NCBI GenBank assembly: GCA_016800925.1 | Contig: JABCPU010000245.1 | Location: forward strand, 38,803 to 102,802 | Origin: Suillus spraguei | Taxonomy: Eukaryota > Basidiomycota > Agaricomycetes > Boletales > Suillaceae | Reading direction: 5' to 3' | Length of the DNA: 64,000 bases | In this document: positions 23,501 to 34,620 of the stretch, piece after piece | Layout of the letters: each line of letters starts with the position of its first letter | Position numbering within the stretch: position 1 is the first letter of the stretch | Translations under genes and position numbers: made by a program | The notes under the pieces: model-generated | The model's input: only the letters and a program-made list of their open reading frames with translations | Databases searched by the model: none | Told to the model about the DNA's origin: nothing

Positions 23501-23693
23501 GTTATCGCTTGCCAAGTAAAGAATTAAAGACTGTGCAGCATACACAGTCCGACGTCCAGGTCCCACAGGAATTCTTATATCTACCCACAGCGCGCCCTTT
23601 TCCTTTTTTTTTTAAGGACGCACTTCCTCCATTAACAGGAACGTTGATTCCCCTCAGCCCCCATCCCATTATCAACCTGTAATTAAGGGCAAA
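20509..23693. other. Long intergenic region, no convincing gene
   Basis: More than 3 kb without a recognisable gene. Open frames of 70-115 codons on both strands (for example 20665-21009 plus, 22059-22381 minus) lack domains, splice support or family resemblance. The A/T-rich run before 23694 is the likely promoter of the ammonium transporter. Confidence 0.5.
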
Positions 23694-25532
23694 ATGGTGA
23701 ACGTTACCTATGACTCTTGTAAGTCTAATGATATCATTCTTCTAAAAAATTCTCAACCTAGCACCGCTGGACAGCTGGTGACCTGATATCATCTACTGGA
23801 ACTGTATTCAATGAGGGTGATATTGCTTGGACATTAGCATCAACTGCATTAGTATGGATCATGATACCTGGGGTTGGCTTCTTCTATTCTGGTTTGCTGA
23901 GAAGGAAGAATGCTCTTAACATGATCTATCTCAGTATGATGACCGTTGCAATGGTCTCCTTCCAGGTCTGTTACACTTTATGCAATTTCAAGCGCACTCT
24001 GCTCATCGAGATTCTAGTGGTTCTTCTGGGGTTATTCGCTAGCTTTCAGCGACACTGCTAGCCCCTACATTGGCAACCTCAGTATGCTTCCCCTCAGAAT
24101 TCAATATCTCCAGTTTTGACTGCTATTTTATTAGAATACTTTGCCTTGCGAAATGTTCTTGACCAGCCTTCTATCGGTAGTGCCAGAGTACCAGCCATTG
24201 TATTCTGTGTCTTCCAGCTTATGTTCGCTGCCATCACGTAGGTCATGACCATCATCCCCTCATTCAGAGCGCTCATGTAACTCCAGTCCCATGATCGCTA
24301 TCGGTGCCGTCGCAGAACGCAGCCGCTTGGGTCCTCTCCTTGCTTTTGTTTTTGCTTGGTCTACACTCGTTTATGATCCTATCGCTTGTTGGACATGGAA
24401 CGCCACAGGCTGGTCGTTCGTCCTTGGTGGCCTTGACTTCGCTGGTGGTACCCCAGTCCACATCTCCTCTGGTACTGCCGCACTTGCTATCTCACTCTAT
24501 CTTGGAAAACGTAGGGGATATGGCACGGAGCGCCTCGCCTACAAACCACATAACACAACTTACGTCATTCTGGGCACGGTATTTCTGTGGTTCGGCTGGT
24601 TCGGCTTCAACGGCGGCTCTGCCCTTTCTGCAAACTTGCGTGCTACCCAAGCGTGCATTGTTACCAATCTTGCGGCGAGCGTTGGCGGTTTGACTTGGAT
24701 GCTCTGGGATTATCGTCTCGAGCGCAAGTGGTCCGTTGTTGGTTTCTGTTCCGGGGCTATTGCAGGTCTCGTTGCCATCACTCCTGGTTCGGGCTTCGTG
24801 GGTTCTCGTGAGTCTTACTTTTTCTTAGACTCCATTCAAAAAAAAATCCTGAGACACATGATTAGCGGCTGCTGTTTTGTTCGGCTTCATGGCTGGCACA
24901 GTCTGTAACTTCGCTACCCAGCTCAAGTTTATCTTCAAGTACGATGATACCCTCGATGTAGGCGAACATCCTATGGGTATAAAACTATCAGTACTCATTC
25001 TACGTTAGATCTTCGCGTCGCATGCCATTGGCGGTATCGTTGGTAATGTCCTTACCGGTCTCTTCGCTCAAGCAAGCGTTGCTGGTGCTGATGGCATTAC
25101 TACGATTCCTGGCGGCTGGCTCGATCAGAACTACCGTCAACTCGGTATCCAACTCGCGGATTCCGTCTCCGGGCTTTCTTACTCTTTCGTCATGACTGTC
25201 AGTCTTATAGTCATACTCTTTCTCCGCCTTTCTGTATCTGACTCTTTGCCCATCTATAGACCATCATATTGTGGATCATGCACTTTATTCCCGGTCTCCG
25301 GCTCCGTTGCGACGAGGAGACTGAGATCCTCGGTGTCGATGATGCGGAGATGGGCGAATTCGCATACGACTATGTTGGCATTGAAACCGAGCTCATGCCC
25401 CGTAGCGAGTACAACATCGGCGCGGCTTCTGGCAGCCGCGAGCCGCAGCACACCACCGGAACAACATCGCAGATAAGTGAGGAGAAGGATCCGAAGCTTG
25501 TTGCTGGGGAAGATGTAAGTCGTGTACAGTGA
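23694..25532 (+). CDS. Ammonium transporter (AMT/MEP/Rh family)
   Basis: Eight exons join in phase (23694-23718, 23775-23965, 24018-24081, 24135-24237, 24287-24807, 24866-24957, 25009-25197, 25260-25532) to about 485 residues, normal for fungal Mep proteins. It is a plasma-membrane channel-like carrier with 11 expected membrane helices. Signatures in order are IMIPGVGFFYSGLLRRKNAL, WFFWGYSLAFS, WSTLVYDPIACWTW and DFAGGTPVHISSG, the last carrying the first pore His. Then come YVILGTVFLWFGWFGFNGGS and FASHAIGGIVGNVL, the last carrying the second pore His. The C-terminal cytosolic tail starts after TIILWIMHFIPGLRLR and includes the conserved gating segment DEETEILGVDDAEMGE. The second exon uses the acceptor before CTGGTGACC; the nearer CTAG acceptor would give a stop. 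Such genes are usually repressed by good nitrogen sources. Confidence 0.93.
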
Positions 25533-25944
25533 GGTTGTGCATCGGCTGCATCGTGGAATTAGTAGGGTCATGACTGCAAGAATGTTTATCACTCATTACG
25601 TTATAGCTTGTTTTCTTCATTCTAGCGTATCATTTCTGATTTTTAACAGTAATGTGCGTCTTATTTAGATATCCGGACGTTTTTTCTTATTTAAAGATGG
25701 AGTCTCTTCTTGATGGATTGACTTGAAGGCGTGCATGCCCCTTGTACGGTGCGTGGCATGTCCTTCAACCCTACTACTCGTTTATTTAGTGGTGTACTGG
25801 TATCGTGTAAATTTCAGAAGGCCGGAGATACAGTTTACCATCAATTGTGGGAGTCTGCAGGGCCCCGAGCATCGCAATGAACACAGCCTAAAGACTCTAA
25901 CCGTATCTACATATATAAAGCAGCCGGGCGCCAGTGTTTTCCCG
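25533..25944. other. 3' flank of ammonium transporter, no gene seen
   Basis: About 410 bp, A/T-rich immediately after the stop codon. No supported feature. Confidence 0.5.
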
Positions 25945-27260
25945 TGCACAGCATTCGTCGACTTCACGACGCCATTAACTTACTCTTCCATTCATCACCC
26001 TTTTTCCTCTCAACATCTACGTTGACGAATTCAATGACAGAATTCTAGACAAATTACCATGCGATTTTCGCAAGTTTCACAAACAGACACAATTCGAACA
26101 ATCTGAAGGAAGCCGAACACGCTCCATTGAACGCGCCAGAACAGTGAACACACACCCGACTACCTTACAATGCTAACTCGTCCCGGAGCGCCTCCCCACC
26201 GCCTGGATTTGAAACAACTGCGTGTATATCATTCAATGTAGAAAAAGGATTGGTTACAAAAGCTCGCGCGCACATAGTGGCTGTACAGTGTCGTTTCATT
26301 GAAGTCCAGTTCATCAATACATTCAAGAGCCACTGCATTCCCCAGATTAACTTTACGTTCCATCCAAATCGTGGACGGTAAACCGGAGACAGTTTCTTTT
26401 GCGACCTGCGTGTGCAACCACATTTAACGGGTGTCAAGGGTTAACGCTGGCGCGCACCGTAGTTGACCTTCGAACGGATCTTCGTGGTCACGGTCAATTG
26501 TACTCAGCTTTGTCGAGAGTGAGAACGTGAGCCTCCACAGCGTCATGCTGTGCGATTGCGTGCACAGCATTTGTCGACCCTTGGAGAAGACTGCTCGATA
26601 ACATCTTGAACTCATAGCAGCCACTACAAACTTTGAGGATACCATCAACTTTCTCTTCCCACAAGACGTCATCAAGAGGCTGATACCTGTGTTCATCGCT
26701 CATTCCTTTCCCCTCCGAATTCAATGACGCAATTGTAGACAAATTATCAGGCGATTATCGCAAGTTTCGCAAACAGACACGCCAGAGTCTCAAACAGATT
26801 CTTAGACAACCTGAAGGAATCCGAACACACTCCATTGAACGCGCCAGAACACACCCGACTACTTTGCAATGCTAACCCATCCAGGAGTGCCTCCTCATCG
26901 CCTGGATTTGAAACAAAACTGCGTGTGCGCCATTTAACGAAACCTCTCCGTAAAAAATGATTGTTCAGAAATGCGTGGATGCACATAGTGGCTCTACCAT
27001 CGTCGTTTCATTGAAGTCCAACTCATTATACATTCGAGAGCCACTGCATTCCCCGCGCTAACATTGCGTTCCATCCAAATCGTTCTTCGTGGATGGTAAA
27101 TCGAAGCCAGTTTCTCTTGCGTCCTGTGTATGCAACCGCATTGAACGGGTGTCAAGGGTTAACGCTGGCGCGCAACGTAGTCGACCTTCGAACGGATCTT
27201 TTTGGTCACGGTCAATTGTACACAGCTTTGCCGAGAGTGAGAATGTGAAGAAACACACGA
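25945..27260. repeat. Two diverged tandem copies of a 600-700 bp non-coding repeat
   Basis: Unit a begins near GTGCACAGCATTCGTCGAC (25945) and unit b near 26558 with the same motif. Shared blocks in order are AATTCAATGAC, CGCAAGTTTC, CTCCATTGAACGCGCCAGAAC, CGCCTGGATTTGAAACAA, GAGCCACTGCATTCCCC and AACGGGTGTCAAGGGTTAACG. Identity looks like 80-90 percent with indels. Open frames on the minus strand are short and not conserved between the units, so I treat it as non-coding. It may be the remains of a mobile element or of a duplicated gene flank. Confidence 0.7.
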
Positions 27261-27550
27261 CAGTGCCTCACTCGAAGAGACACGCTGTGTCTATTTGCAG
27301 AGACAAATGAGACACAGGACAGTGCAAACGTTGTATTTCCTGAATTGCTATTATAAAATGCGTAGTACATATCATTGTGTTTACATCGCACCGACCGAAG
27401 GGGTGTCCTTGTTATATAAGCTAGTAGCTGGTGTATCGCGCACTTTATTAAAGTGGCATTTGGAGCGTCATAGTTTGCTGGTACTTGGTCAAAACTCGGC
27501 CAACAGTAGTTTTGCCCCCAGCACTACCAACAGCTTTACAAATCCATATG

Positions 27551-27801
27551 ATGCACGACTGGCATATCTTATTAAGTACCTCGTATCATTGCCCCAAGTT
27601 TAGCAAGGATACTTGTATCAAGCTCTTCAATACGTCTTTCCAGGTCATCAAAGGCTTTCCTCATATCCTTCCCCTGCTCCGGGAAGGATATAAGGAAAGG
27701 CTTCAATGACCTGGAAAGACATATTAAAGAGCTTGATACAAGTATCCTTGCTAAACTGGGGCAATGATACGAGGTACTTAATAAGATATGCCAGTCGTGC
27801 A
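27551..27801. repeat. Near-perfect inverted repeat (about 120-bp arms, 10-bp centre)
   Basis: The left arm (27551-27669) and the reverse complement of the right arm (27680-27801) both read ATGCACGACTGGCATATC and continue to ATATCCTTCCC, with only a handful of mismatches and one indel. The left arm, read on the minus strand, encodes a coiled-coil-like stretch (AFDDLERRIEELDTSILAKL) and so derives from coding DNA. Transcription through it would give a long hairpin RNA. Confidence 0.9.
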
Positions 27802-28153
27802 TCTGAGCGAGTGGTGGTAAGATAATTCTGCCTCCTGACTGTCTGATTTCGTTATCAAGGTTTGGATATTCTTTTCCTGCTGGCCCATCTCCTCGATCAA
27901 GGTTTGGAAATAGCCATCAACCTTGGATTCCAGTGCCTTCAAGGCCTGTGCGTGGTTGTTCTGGCTACTGTGGTGGCCTTCGAAGGTGGTCAACACCAAT
28001 GTCACCAAATTTAAGACTCGTGCTCTATCAGTACTCACTCGCAGCATCCATTGACACGTGCTCCTGTAAATTGTTCCAATCCATCAAGTTTTCATCTCCC
28101 AATGACCGGGGGACACTGTCATGTGGGCTATAGTTAGTTGCTAGCGTGGCCAT
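27801..28153 (-). pseudogene. Coiled-coil protein fragment of unknown function
   Basis: An ATG at 28153 opens MATLATNYSPHDSVPRSLGD, which runs to SMDAASEY and stops. A second frame, shifted by one base, continues VLNLVTLVLTTFEGHHSSQ and then LESKVDGYFQTLIEEMGQQ, ending at QEAEL beside the hairpin repeat. The second part is strongly helical with heptad-like spacing. The hairpin's left arm encodes a similar charged helix, so the 3' exon of this gene appears to have been duplicated in inverted orientation. No domain name can be given, and the gene model is weak. Confidence 0.4.
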
Positions 28154-28534
28154 CACTATATGTAGTAGTAGTTTGGACAGATGAATACTACGAACCGTGA
28201 TCCTGCGTGGTAGCCATATTGAAAATTTTCTTGTAAGTATTAATACTTGAAACATTACCTCGGACGTGAGTCATGGGAGCGAAGAACTCACGGCAAAGTC
28301 TTACTATGTAGATCAACTTGGAGCCTACGGCATTTCCCGGGTATAGATAGCATATCTTACTAGCCTATTTTGTTAAGTATGATGATTCTAAACTACGTCA
28401 TGGATAAAACCCAAGCAGAACGTGGAACAGGCAGCTTGACAGCGGAGTACAAGATCATATATTGTTATCCAGAAAACTTGAGAAATTGACGTTTTGGCGC
28501 TAGCACTATGGTCTTACACAGCTGCGGACCGCAG

Positions 28535-30770
28535 TCAAGCCTCATAGCGGCGCACGAGAAGAGGCACGCTTCCAGCCTCAGGACTCCCAACCACTGTCAG
28601 TCTCGGTACAGTCCCCAAACTTCCTACAATTGGCACCCCAGGGCCATCCGCCATCTCAAACACAAATTTTCGCACAAGAACGAACAGTACAGCCTGGGAC
28701 GAATCCAAACTTGGTCAAAATAATCCGGAACTAATACTCTCAGTGCGCAGCTGCGTACCTTAAATTCTGTCAATGCAAACAGCCTCCCTAGGCACATCCG
28801 TGCTCCATCGCCAAATGACATTATATGACGATAGCCTTGCAGGGTTCTAGCCCCATGCCTATTTTCGTCCCCTTCGAGCCAGCGGGAAGGGTTGAATGTC
28901 TTTGCGTCAGGGCCCCACATGCTCACAGAGCAGTTGAGTGCAGAAAGCGGGACGACGACTACTGTCCCCTTTGGGATGCATACGCTCTTCGTAAAGGTAC
29001 CGGTAGAAGTGCGTAAGGGTTCGCTGAGCGGGATAACGTCTTCTTCCATAGCCTGTAATAGTCAGTTCGAATGGCTTGAATTGAATTTCTGTCGGACACA
29101 CACTGATCGCTCGATTTCCTTGGCTGCTGCGTGCAGGCGGAGAACTTCTTTCACTACAGCGTCCAGGTAGGGAAGCTTGTTTGAAAAGTCGTCATATGAG
29201 GGAGTTGGTCCGAACTCTAGACACTCGTCGCGAAGTTTTGTCTGGATCTCTGGATTTCGTGCGAGTTCTATGTAAGCCCACTGTAAAGTTGAAAGCACAG
29301 TAAAGGTAGTGAACTGTCCGAAACTTACTGTCATGGTGACTGATTAAAATGCAAGGGGTGGTGAGAATGCGCATGCGGTCTTTTGCTAGTGAATGCATAT
29401 TACCTGCAGTGGTCTCAAAGCCGACAAGAAGTAGAACTTTTGCCTAGCGGTGACGGCGATCAGTGTCATATCATTCAAGAGAGTCCTGGATTCGTATACC
29501 TGGTCTAACAGTTCTTGTGGAGTCAGTCCCGTGCGTGCTCTTACCAGATTCCTCCGCCTTCACTAAACAGCAATTTCAGGGTTTACAATTCGAATTGAAG
29601 GACAGGACTCACAGAGAAAATCCAAACATGATCCGTCCTCCTGGTCAGCGCCGTCAGTCTCTTTCTCCTTACGCGTCCGCGATACCATCTCCTGGCATAT
29701 TTTTCCAACGATCGTGTTTAGCTTCTGGGAGAACTGCACGAGGCAATGGTAGCTTTAGTAGGGAAGGAAAATTTTGTGCCAGGGTGACCAAACTATACGA
29801 AATGCTGGAAGATGAACCAAAGACATTTAGGACATGCACGACGTCGGTGTCGTTTCCATGAAGTGCGCCGAAATCATGGGACAGGGCGGCTATGTCCACA
29901 CTGTCGAGCCTACATGGCGAGCGTTGAATGAGACAGCAGCTAATGGAGACGAATAGAACTGCATACGAGACATGATTCATCCTGTATAATGTCTGAGTTC
30001 GTGAGTCTAAAATTTATCAGGTGAAAAATACCATTGTTGAGCATCAATCACAGCGCAGTGAGTTCCTTGATTCGATTCTATCTCACTATCCCAAGCCATC
30101 ATTGCCTGTAACAGATTTTGAGTACAATGCAGGATGAACAATTAGTGACTGACCTTGTGAGCAGTATCATGGATGGCAGACATCAAGCTGCGAACAGCAG
30201 CTGAGCTGAAAATAGGGTTGAGAGCTTTGCGCTGCCTGATGAATGAGAGAATGACATGTATTTAGTTCAGCACGACTCGAAGGTCGTAACTCCAACCTTT
30301 TGTGAATTTGGCCATCGGCCCACAACACTCCTCTTCCAACCTGTCAGTCACAGGAGCGCATCATCATCTTAGAGCTGTACAAGGAAGTAAAGGGACATAC
30401 TGTCGCTCGAACGGCAGCCTTATTGAATGGGGTCTGGTTATATAGCCACATGTCTCTTGCAAAGACATGGGAGATCGCCTTTGGGTCCCATAATACAACT
30501 CTGGACAGTCCCAAGACATGGGGCACCTTGTACACTGGTCCGTACTCTTTCGCCCAACATTCGTATAGTTCAGTGATAATAGCGGCGGAATTCACTGTAT
30601 TGGCGAAGCCAAACAACCAACTTGGGCTGAGGTCCTCGTATGCGTGTCGTTCTTTTTCTTTGACGATACACTTGTAGGAGATAGAGGGATACCAGTATGA
30701 GAACTGAGGCGCCTGTCGTTGAGCCCATCAGGAGCCATGCGAAGGGAAAATCCTTGGAGGCAAACAACAT
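28535..30770 (-). pseudogene. Cytochrome P450 copy 1, frameshifted
   Basis: The ATG at 30770 starts an N-terminal membrane anchor (LLMGSTTGASVLILVSLYLL). Two 2-bp deletions relative to copies 2 and 3 break the frame: one at the conserved PIRGPQSP segment near 30625, the other near 29745 after LLKLPLPR. Elsewhere, after intron removal, the P450 hallmarks persist: the I-helix exon AKVLLLVGFETTA, the K-helix EVLRLHA (E-x2-R), and the haem-binding loop FGDGARMCLG with its Cys thiolate ligand. The C-terminal exon is read through to VRRYEA and stops at 28535. It is the oldest-looking copy in a three-gene, same-strand tandem array. Confidence 0.85.
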
Positions 30771-31937
30771 GTCCCTACCGCAGTGCTTATGATGCGACCA
30801 TCATGAATAAGTAAGCACTTAAGTACTACGGGCAGAGGGCAGGCGATTAGGAGGTGGAGCCCATAACTTATGGGGAGTCAAGGTAAAAATGACGTGGCCG
30901 TGACGCGACATGGACGCGACGAATGCAGTAGGCTTGAAACGAATTCCAAATACCTATTGTCTTGATTGTCGATGAATGTCCGAGTTTGAGTGCGGGCGCC
31001 GGAGTGCTGAAATACATGTCTAGATCTAGATCTTGCCACATTTACAACGCTTGTACTCCATGGACATAAACCTTGAGAATAGGTTAATTTATATATGCCT
31101 TGGAGTCGGACTACTGAACCAGACGTTGCGTTCGGTTCGGTGTCCGAACGCTGAAAGAGTCCGCAATTCATGAAAAAAAAAGCGCGCACGGCCGCGGCGT
31201 GTCTGCGCACGTGGAATCAAAGTGAAGTCATTGAGACGAAGAAAGTGTGGGTCGTGTGTATCCCAGAGATGATGACGAAAATCACACAGGAGTGCTTTGA
31301 TTTCGCGTGTGGAAACCAAGTTCGGCAGAGGCGTATTCAGTGAATGATTTGAAGCCAACTATGTAACAAGAATCACGTGGGAAACAGACGAAAACTTCGT
31401 TAGAGGTCACGAGAAGTACACACCTGGAGTTTGATCGTTGGCCATGAGAAGGCGAGAGCGCACAGACGGTGTAGTGGTGGTGATAGTGTTGGGCGCGGCA
31501 TGACGACTCAACTGGGTCAACATATTTAGTGGAGGAAAATAAAGTGCCATGGCACACGTACCTAATACCTAACACCAAAACTCAAACTATGGCAATCCGG
31601 CCTATCTGAGTGTGGCAACGCACAAAAAGCAGCTTTTTGTGCGTTGGATTTAGTATAGCTCAGGTCGTGCTCACACGTACATCACGAAACCATACCTAAT
31701 ACAGCTAGCCCGTCAACATTGATACAAGGAAGCATGACTTCTCAGGGGGATGACACAAGTCGCTTAGCTGTGCTTGCAGGCCCCCTTCATGGGCGCCATT
31801 TCTTCGGCGTTCTTTGATTTAAACTTGCAAATGCACGAAGACTAATACCACTCGAGCTTTAGTCTTGAAAATTACACAAATAGATCCTGAGGTGTTGGCA
31901 TACATTATTCTTACGATGGCATAGTCCTAGACCGCAA
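30771..31937. other. Spacer between P450 copies 1 and 2
   Basis: No gene recognised. It contains a 15-bp-arm palindrome at 31616-31646. Near 31770-31870 it has a block (TTCATGGGCGC ... TAGTCTTGAAAA) repeated at about 34435-34535 downstream of copy 3, which marks the 3' edge of the duplicated P450 unit. Confidence 0.6.
31616..31646. repeat. Perfect palindrome, 15-bp arms, 1-nt centre
   Basis: CAACGCACAAAAAGC is followed by one A and then its exact reverse complement. It lies in the spacer between two P450 genes; its function is unknown. Confidence 0.85.
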
Positions 31938-34198
31938 TCAAACCTCATAGCGGCGCACCCGGAGAGGCATACTTCCAGCCTCAGCACTCCCAACCACCCT
32001 CGGTCTTGGGAAAGTTCCTGGACTTTCCACAATCTGCGCTCCAGGGCCATCCGCCATCTCAAACACAAAATTTCGCACAAGGACAAACAGTACAGCCTGG
32101 GATGAAACCAGACCAGGTCAAAACAATCCGAAATTAATACTCATTGCGCACCTTGAATTCCGTCAATGCGAATAACCTCCCTAGACACATCCGAGGTCCA
32201 TCGCCGAATGTCATTAAATGACGATAGCCATGCAGGGTTTCTCTGGCCCCACGCGTACCCTCGTCCTCTTCGAACCATCGGGAAGGTTTGAAAACCTTCG
32301 CATCGGGGCCCCACATGCTAACGGAACAATTGAGTGCTGCGAACGGGACCACGATCTCAGTCCCCTCTGGTATGCATACACTCTCGGTAAAGGTACCGGT
32401 CGCAGTGCGCAAGGGTTCGCTGAGCGGGATCACGTCTTCTTGTGTAGCCTGTCATAGTCCGTTCCAGTGATTTGTGCTGCCTTGAAGTATGATACGCACT
32501 GATCGCGGGATTTCTTTGACAGGTGCGTGGAGGCGAAGAACTTCGTTCACCACAGCGTCCAGGTAGAGGAGCTTATTCGTGAGGTCGTCATACGAAGGGG
32601 TTGGCCCAAACCCTAGACACTCGTCCCGAAGCTTCGTCTGGATGTCTGAATTCCGCGCAAGTTCTGCCAAAGCCCACTGTGGAATTGAGAAATGTTGTTG
32701 GAGCGGCGAACAGACTTACTGTCATGCTGACTACAAAATGTGACCAACAGTGAATACCCAAGTCTTTTGCCAGATGAATTGTAAGTTACCTGCAGTGGTT
32801 TCAAATCCGGCGAGAAGGAGAAACCCTTGCCTGGCGGAGACGGAGATCACCATCCTATCGTTCAGTAGAGCTTTCGAATTCGCATACCTCATCCAAAACT
32901 TCTTGTGGAGTCAGTCCTGCGCTCTCACCAGAATCCTCCGCTTTCACTGCACGATAATCAGCGCTTACAATTTGGCAAATGAACGACAAGACTCACAGAG
33001 CAAACCTAAACACGATTTGTCCCCCTGTTCAGCGTTGCCAGTTTCCTTTTCCTTGCGTGTCCGTGAAAGCAACTCCTGACATATTTTACCAGCTATCAGG
33101 TTAAGCTTTCGGGCGAACTGTACGCGAGGCAATGGCAACTTCAGGATGGAAGGAAAGTTTTGTGCCAGTATGACCAAGTTGTGGGAACCGTTGGGTGAAC
33201 CAAATGCATTCAGGATGTGCGCGACATCGGTGTCATTTCCATCGAGTGCGCCGAAGTCGTGGGACAATAAGGCTATGCCCGCACTGTCGAGTCTGTGGCA
33301 GGCGCTGGCTAAGACATCAGGCTGATGGAAGGGAATGGATATACATACGAGATATGATTCATCCTGCATGATGTATCTGAGTATGCAGTGCGAAAATTTT
33401 GCAGAAAACACTACCATTGTTGAACATCAATTATTGTGCAACCAGTTCTTTGGTTCGATTCTATCTCGCTGTCCCAAGCGATCACTGTCTGTAACATATT
33501 TGAGTGAAGAGCAGGATGAATTGATTAGTGACCGACCTTGTGAGCAGCATCGTGGAAAACATATGTCAAGCTGCGAATAGCAGCTGCACTAAAGGCAGGG
33601 TTGAGAGCCTTGCGCTGCCTGATGAATGAGAGAAAAAGACATGGATTTAGCTCGGTGCAACTCGGGGTCTTGCTTCTAACCTTTTGTGACTCTCACCATC
33701 GGCCCACAACACACCTCTTCCGATCTGTCAGTCGCGTAAGCGCGCCGTTACCCTACAGCTGTACAAGAAGGTAAAGGAACGTACTATTGTTCGAACGGCG
33801 ACCTTATTGAACGGAGTCTGGTTATACAGCCATGTATCTCTTGCAAAGAAATGAGAGATTGCTTTTGGGTCCCATAGTATGACCTTGGACTTTCCAAAGA
33901 TACTCGGAACCTTGTACACTGGACCGTACTCGCTGGCCCAACATTCATATAGTTCAGTTGTAGCGGTGGAATCTAGCATTGTCTTGGCGAAGCCAAACAC
34001 CCAATCTGGGCTCTGAGGTCCTCGTATGGGTGTCGTCCGTTGTTTTCGGCGATAGACTTGTTGAAGATAGTAGAGGGATGCCACCAGTACCAAAACCAAG
34101 GTACATGTCGTTATGGGCAGAGGCGAGACAAGGCAAAGGTATCTGAAGGGAAGCCAAATGTCTTCGGCATAGTGCAGCTTGCTTTGCAACAAACTCAT
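31938..34198 (-). pseudogene. Cytochrome P450 copy 2, single one-base insertion
   Basis: The ATG at 34198 (MSLLQSKLHYAEDIWLPF) matches the start of copy 3; an in-frame ATG at 34240 is also possible. A membrane anchor is followed by TPIRGPQSPDWVFGFAK, GPVYKVPSIFGKSKVILWDP and GVLWADGESHKRQRKAL. Next come the F-G region and VKAEDSGESAGLTPQEVLDE, then the K-helix EVLRLHA, the FGDGPRMCLG haem loop and a C-terminus ending VRRYEV. All exons match copy 3 in phase except the I-helix exon near 32800. There an extra T (GGGTTTCTCC, against GTGTTCTCC in copy 3) shifts the frame before AGFETT and brings in an early stop. It may be a recent mutation or a sequence error in a T run; if it is an error, this gene is functional. 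Confidence 0.78.
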
Positions 34199-34620
34199 AG
34201 TTGTTAACAACTTCTGCACTATGCTTGCAGCTATTTCCATATCAATAGGCCAAAATCGATTTTACTGTAAGCTGGACGCTTACCTACGTGCTTATCAAAC
34301 CAACGTCATGTGACCTTTCCCCTTATATTCCGCCGCTTTTCGTCACAGGAAATTAGACTCCGGTCTCCTACCTACTATCATCTGTTCATTTCATATAAAG
34401 CAAAAGAAATCCACAGTTTCGCTCAGCCTGTTTGAGGGCCCAGCAACCCCTTCATGGGCGCAATTTCTTCGCTGTCCTTCGATTTAGACTTGCACATGCA
34501 CGAAACCCAATATCGCTCTAGCTCTAGTCTTGAAAAATTTAGCAAATAATATAGATACATCCTGAAGTGTTAGCATACGGCGTTAGGCTTACAATACTAA
34601 TACACAATTCCAGACCGCAA

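Noticed and set aside
23763..23775. First CTAG acceptor as start of ammonium transporter exon 2
   Set aside because: It gives TGA after six codons. The ACAG acceptor 12 bp further gives the family sequence in frame.
27295..27709. Plus-strand frames over the hairpin
   Set aside because: They are read across the inverted repeat and are shadows of the minus-strand coiled-coil exon.
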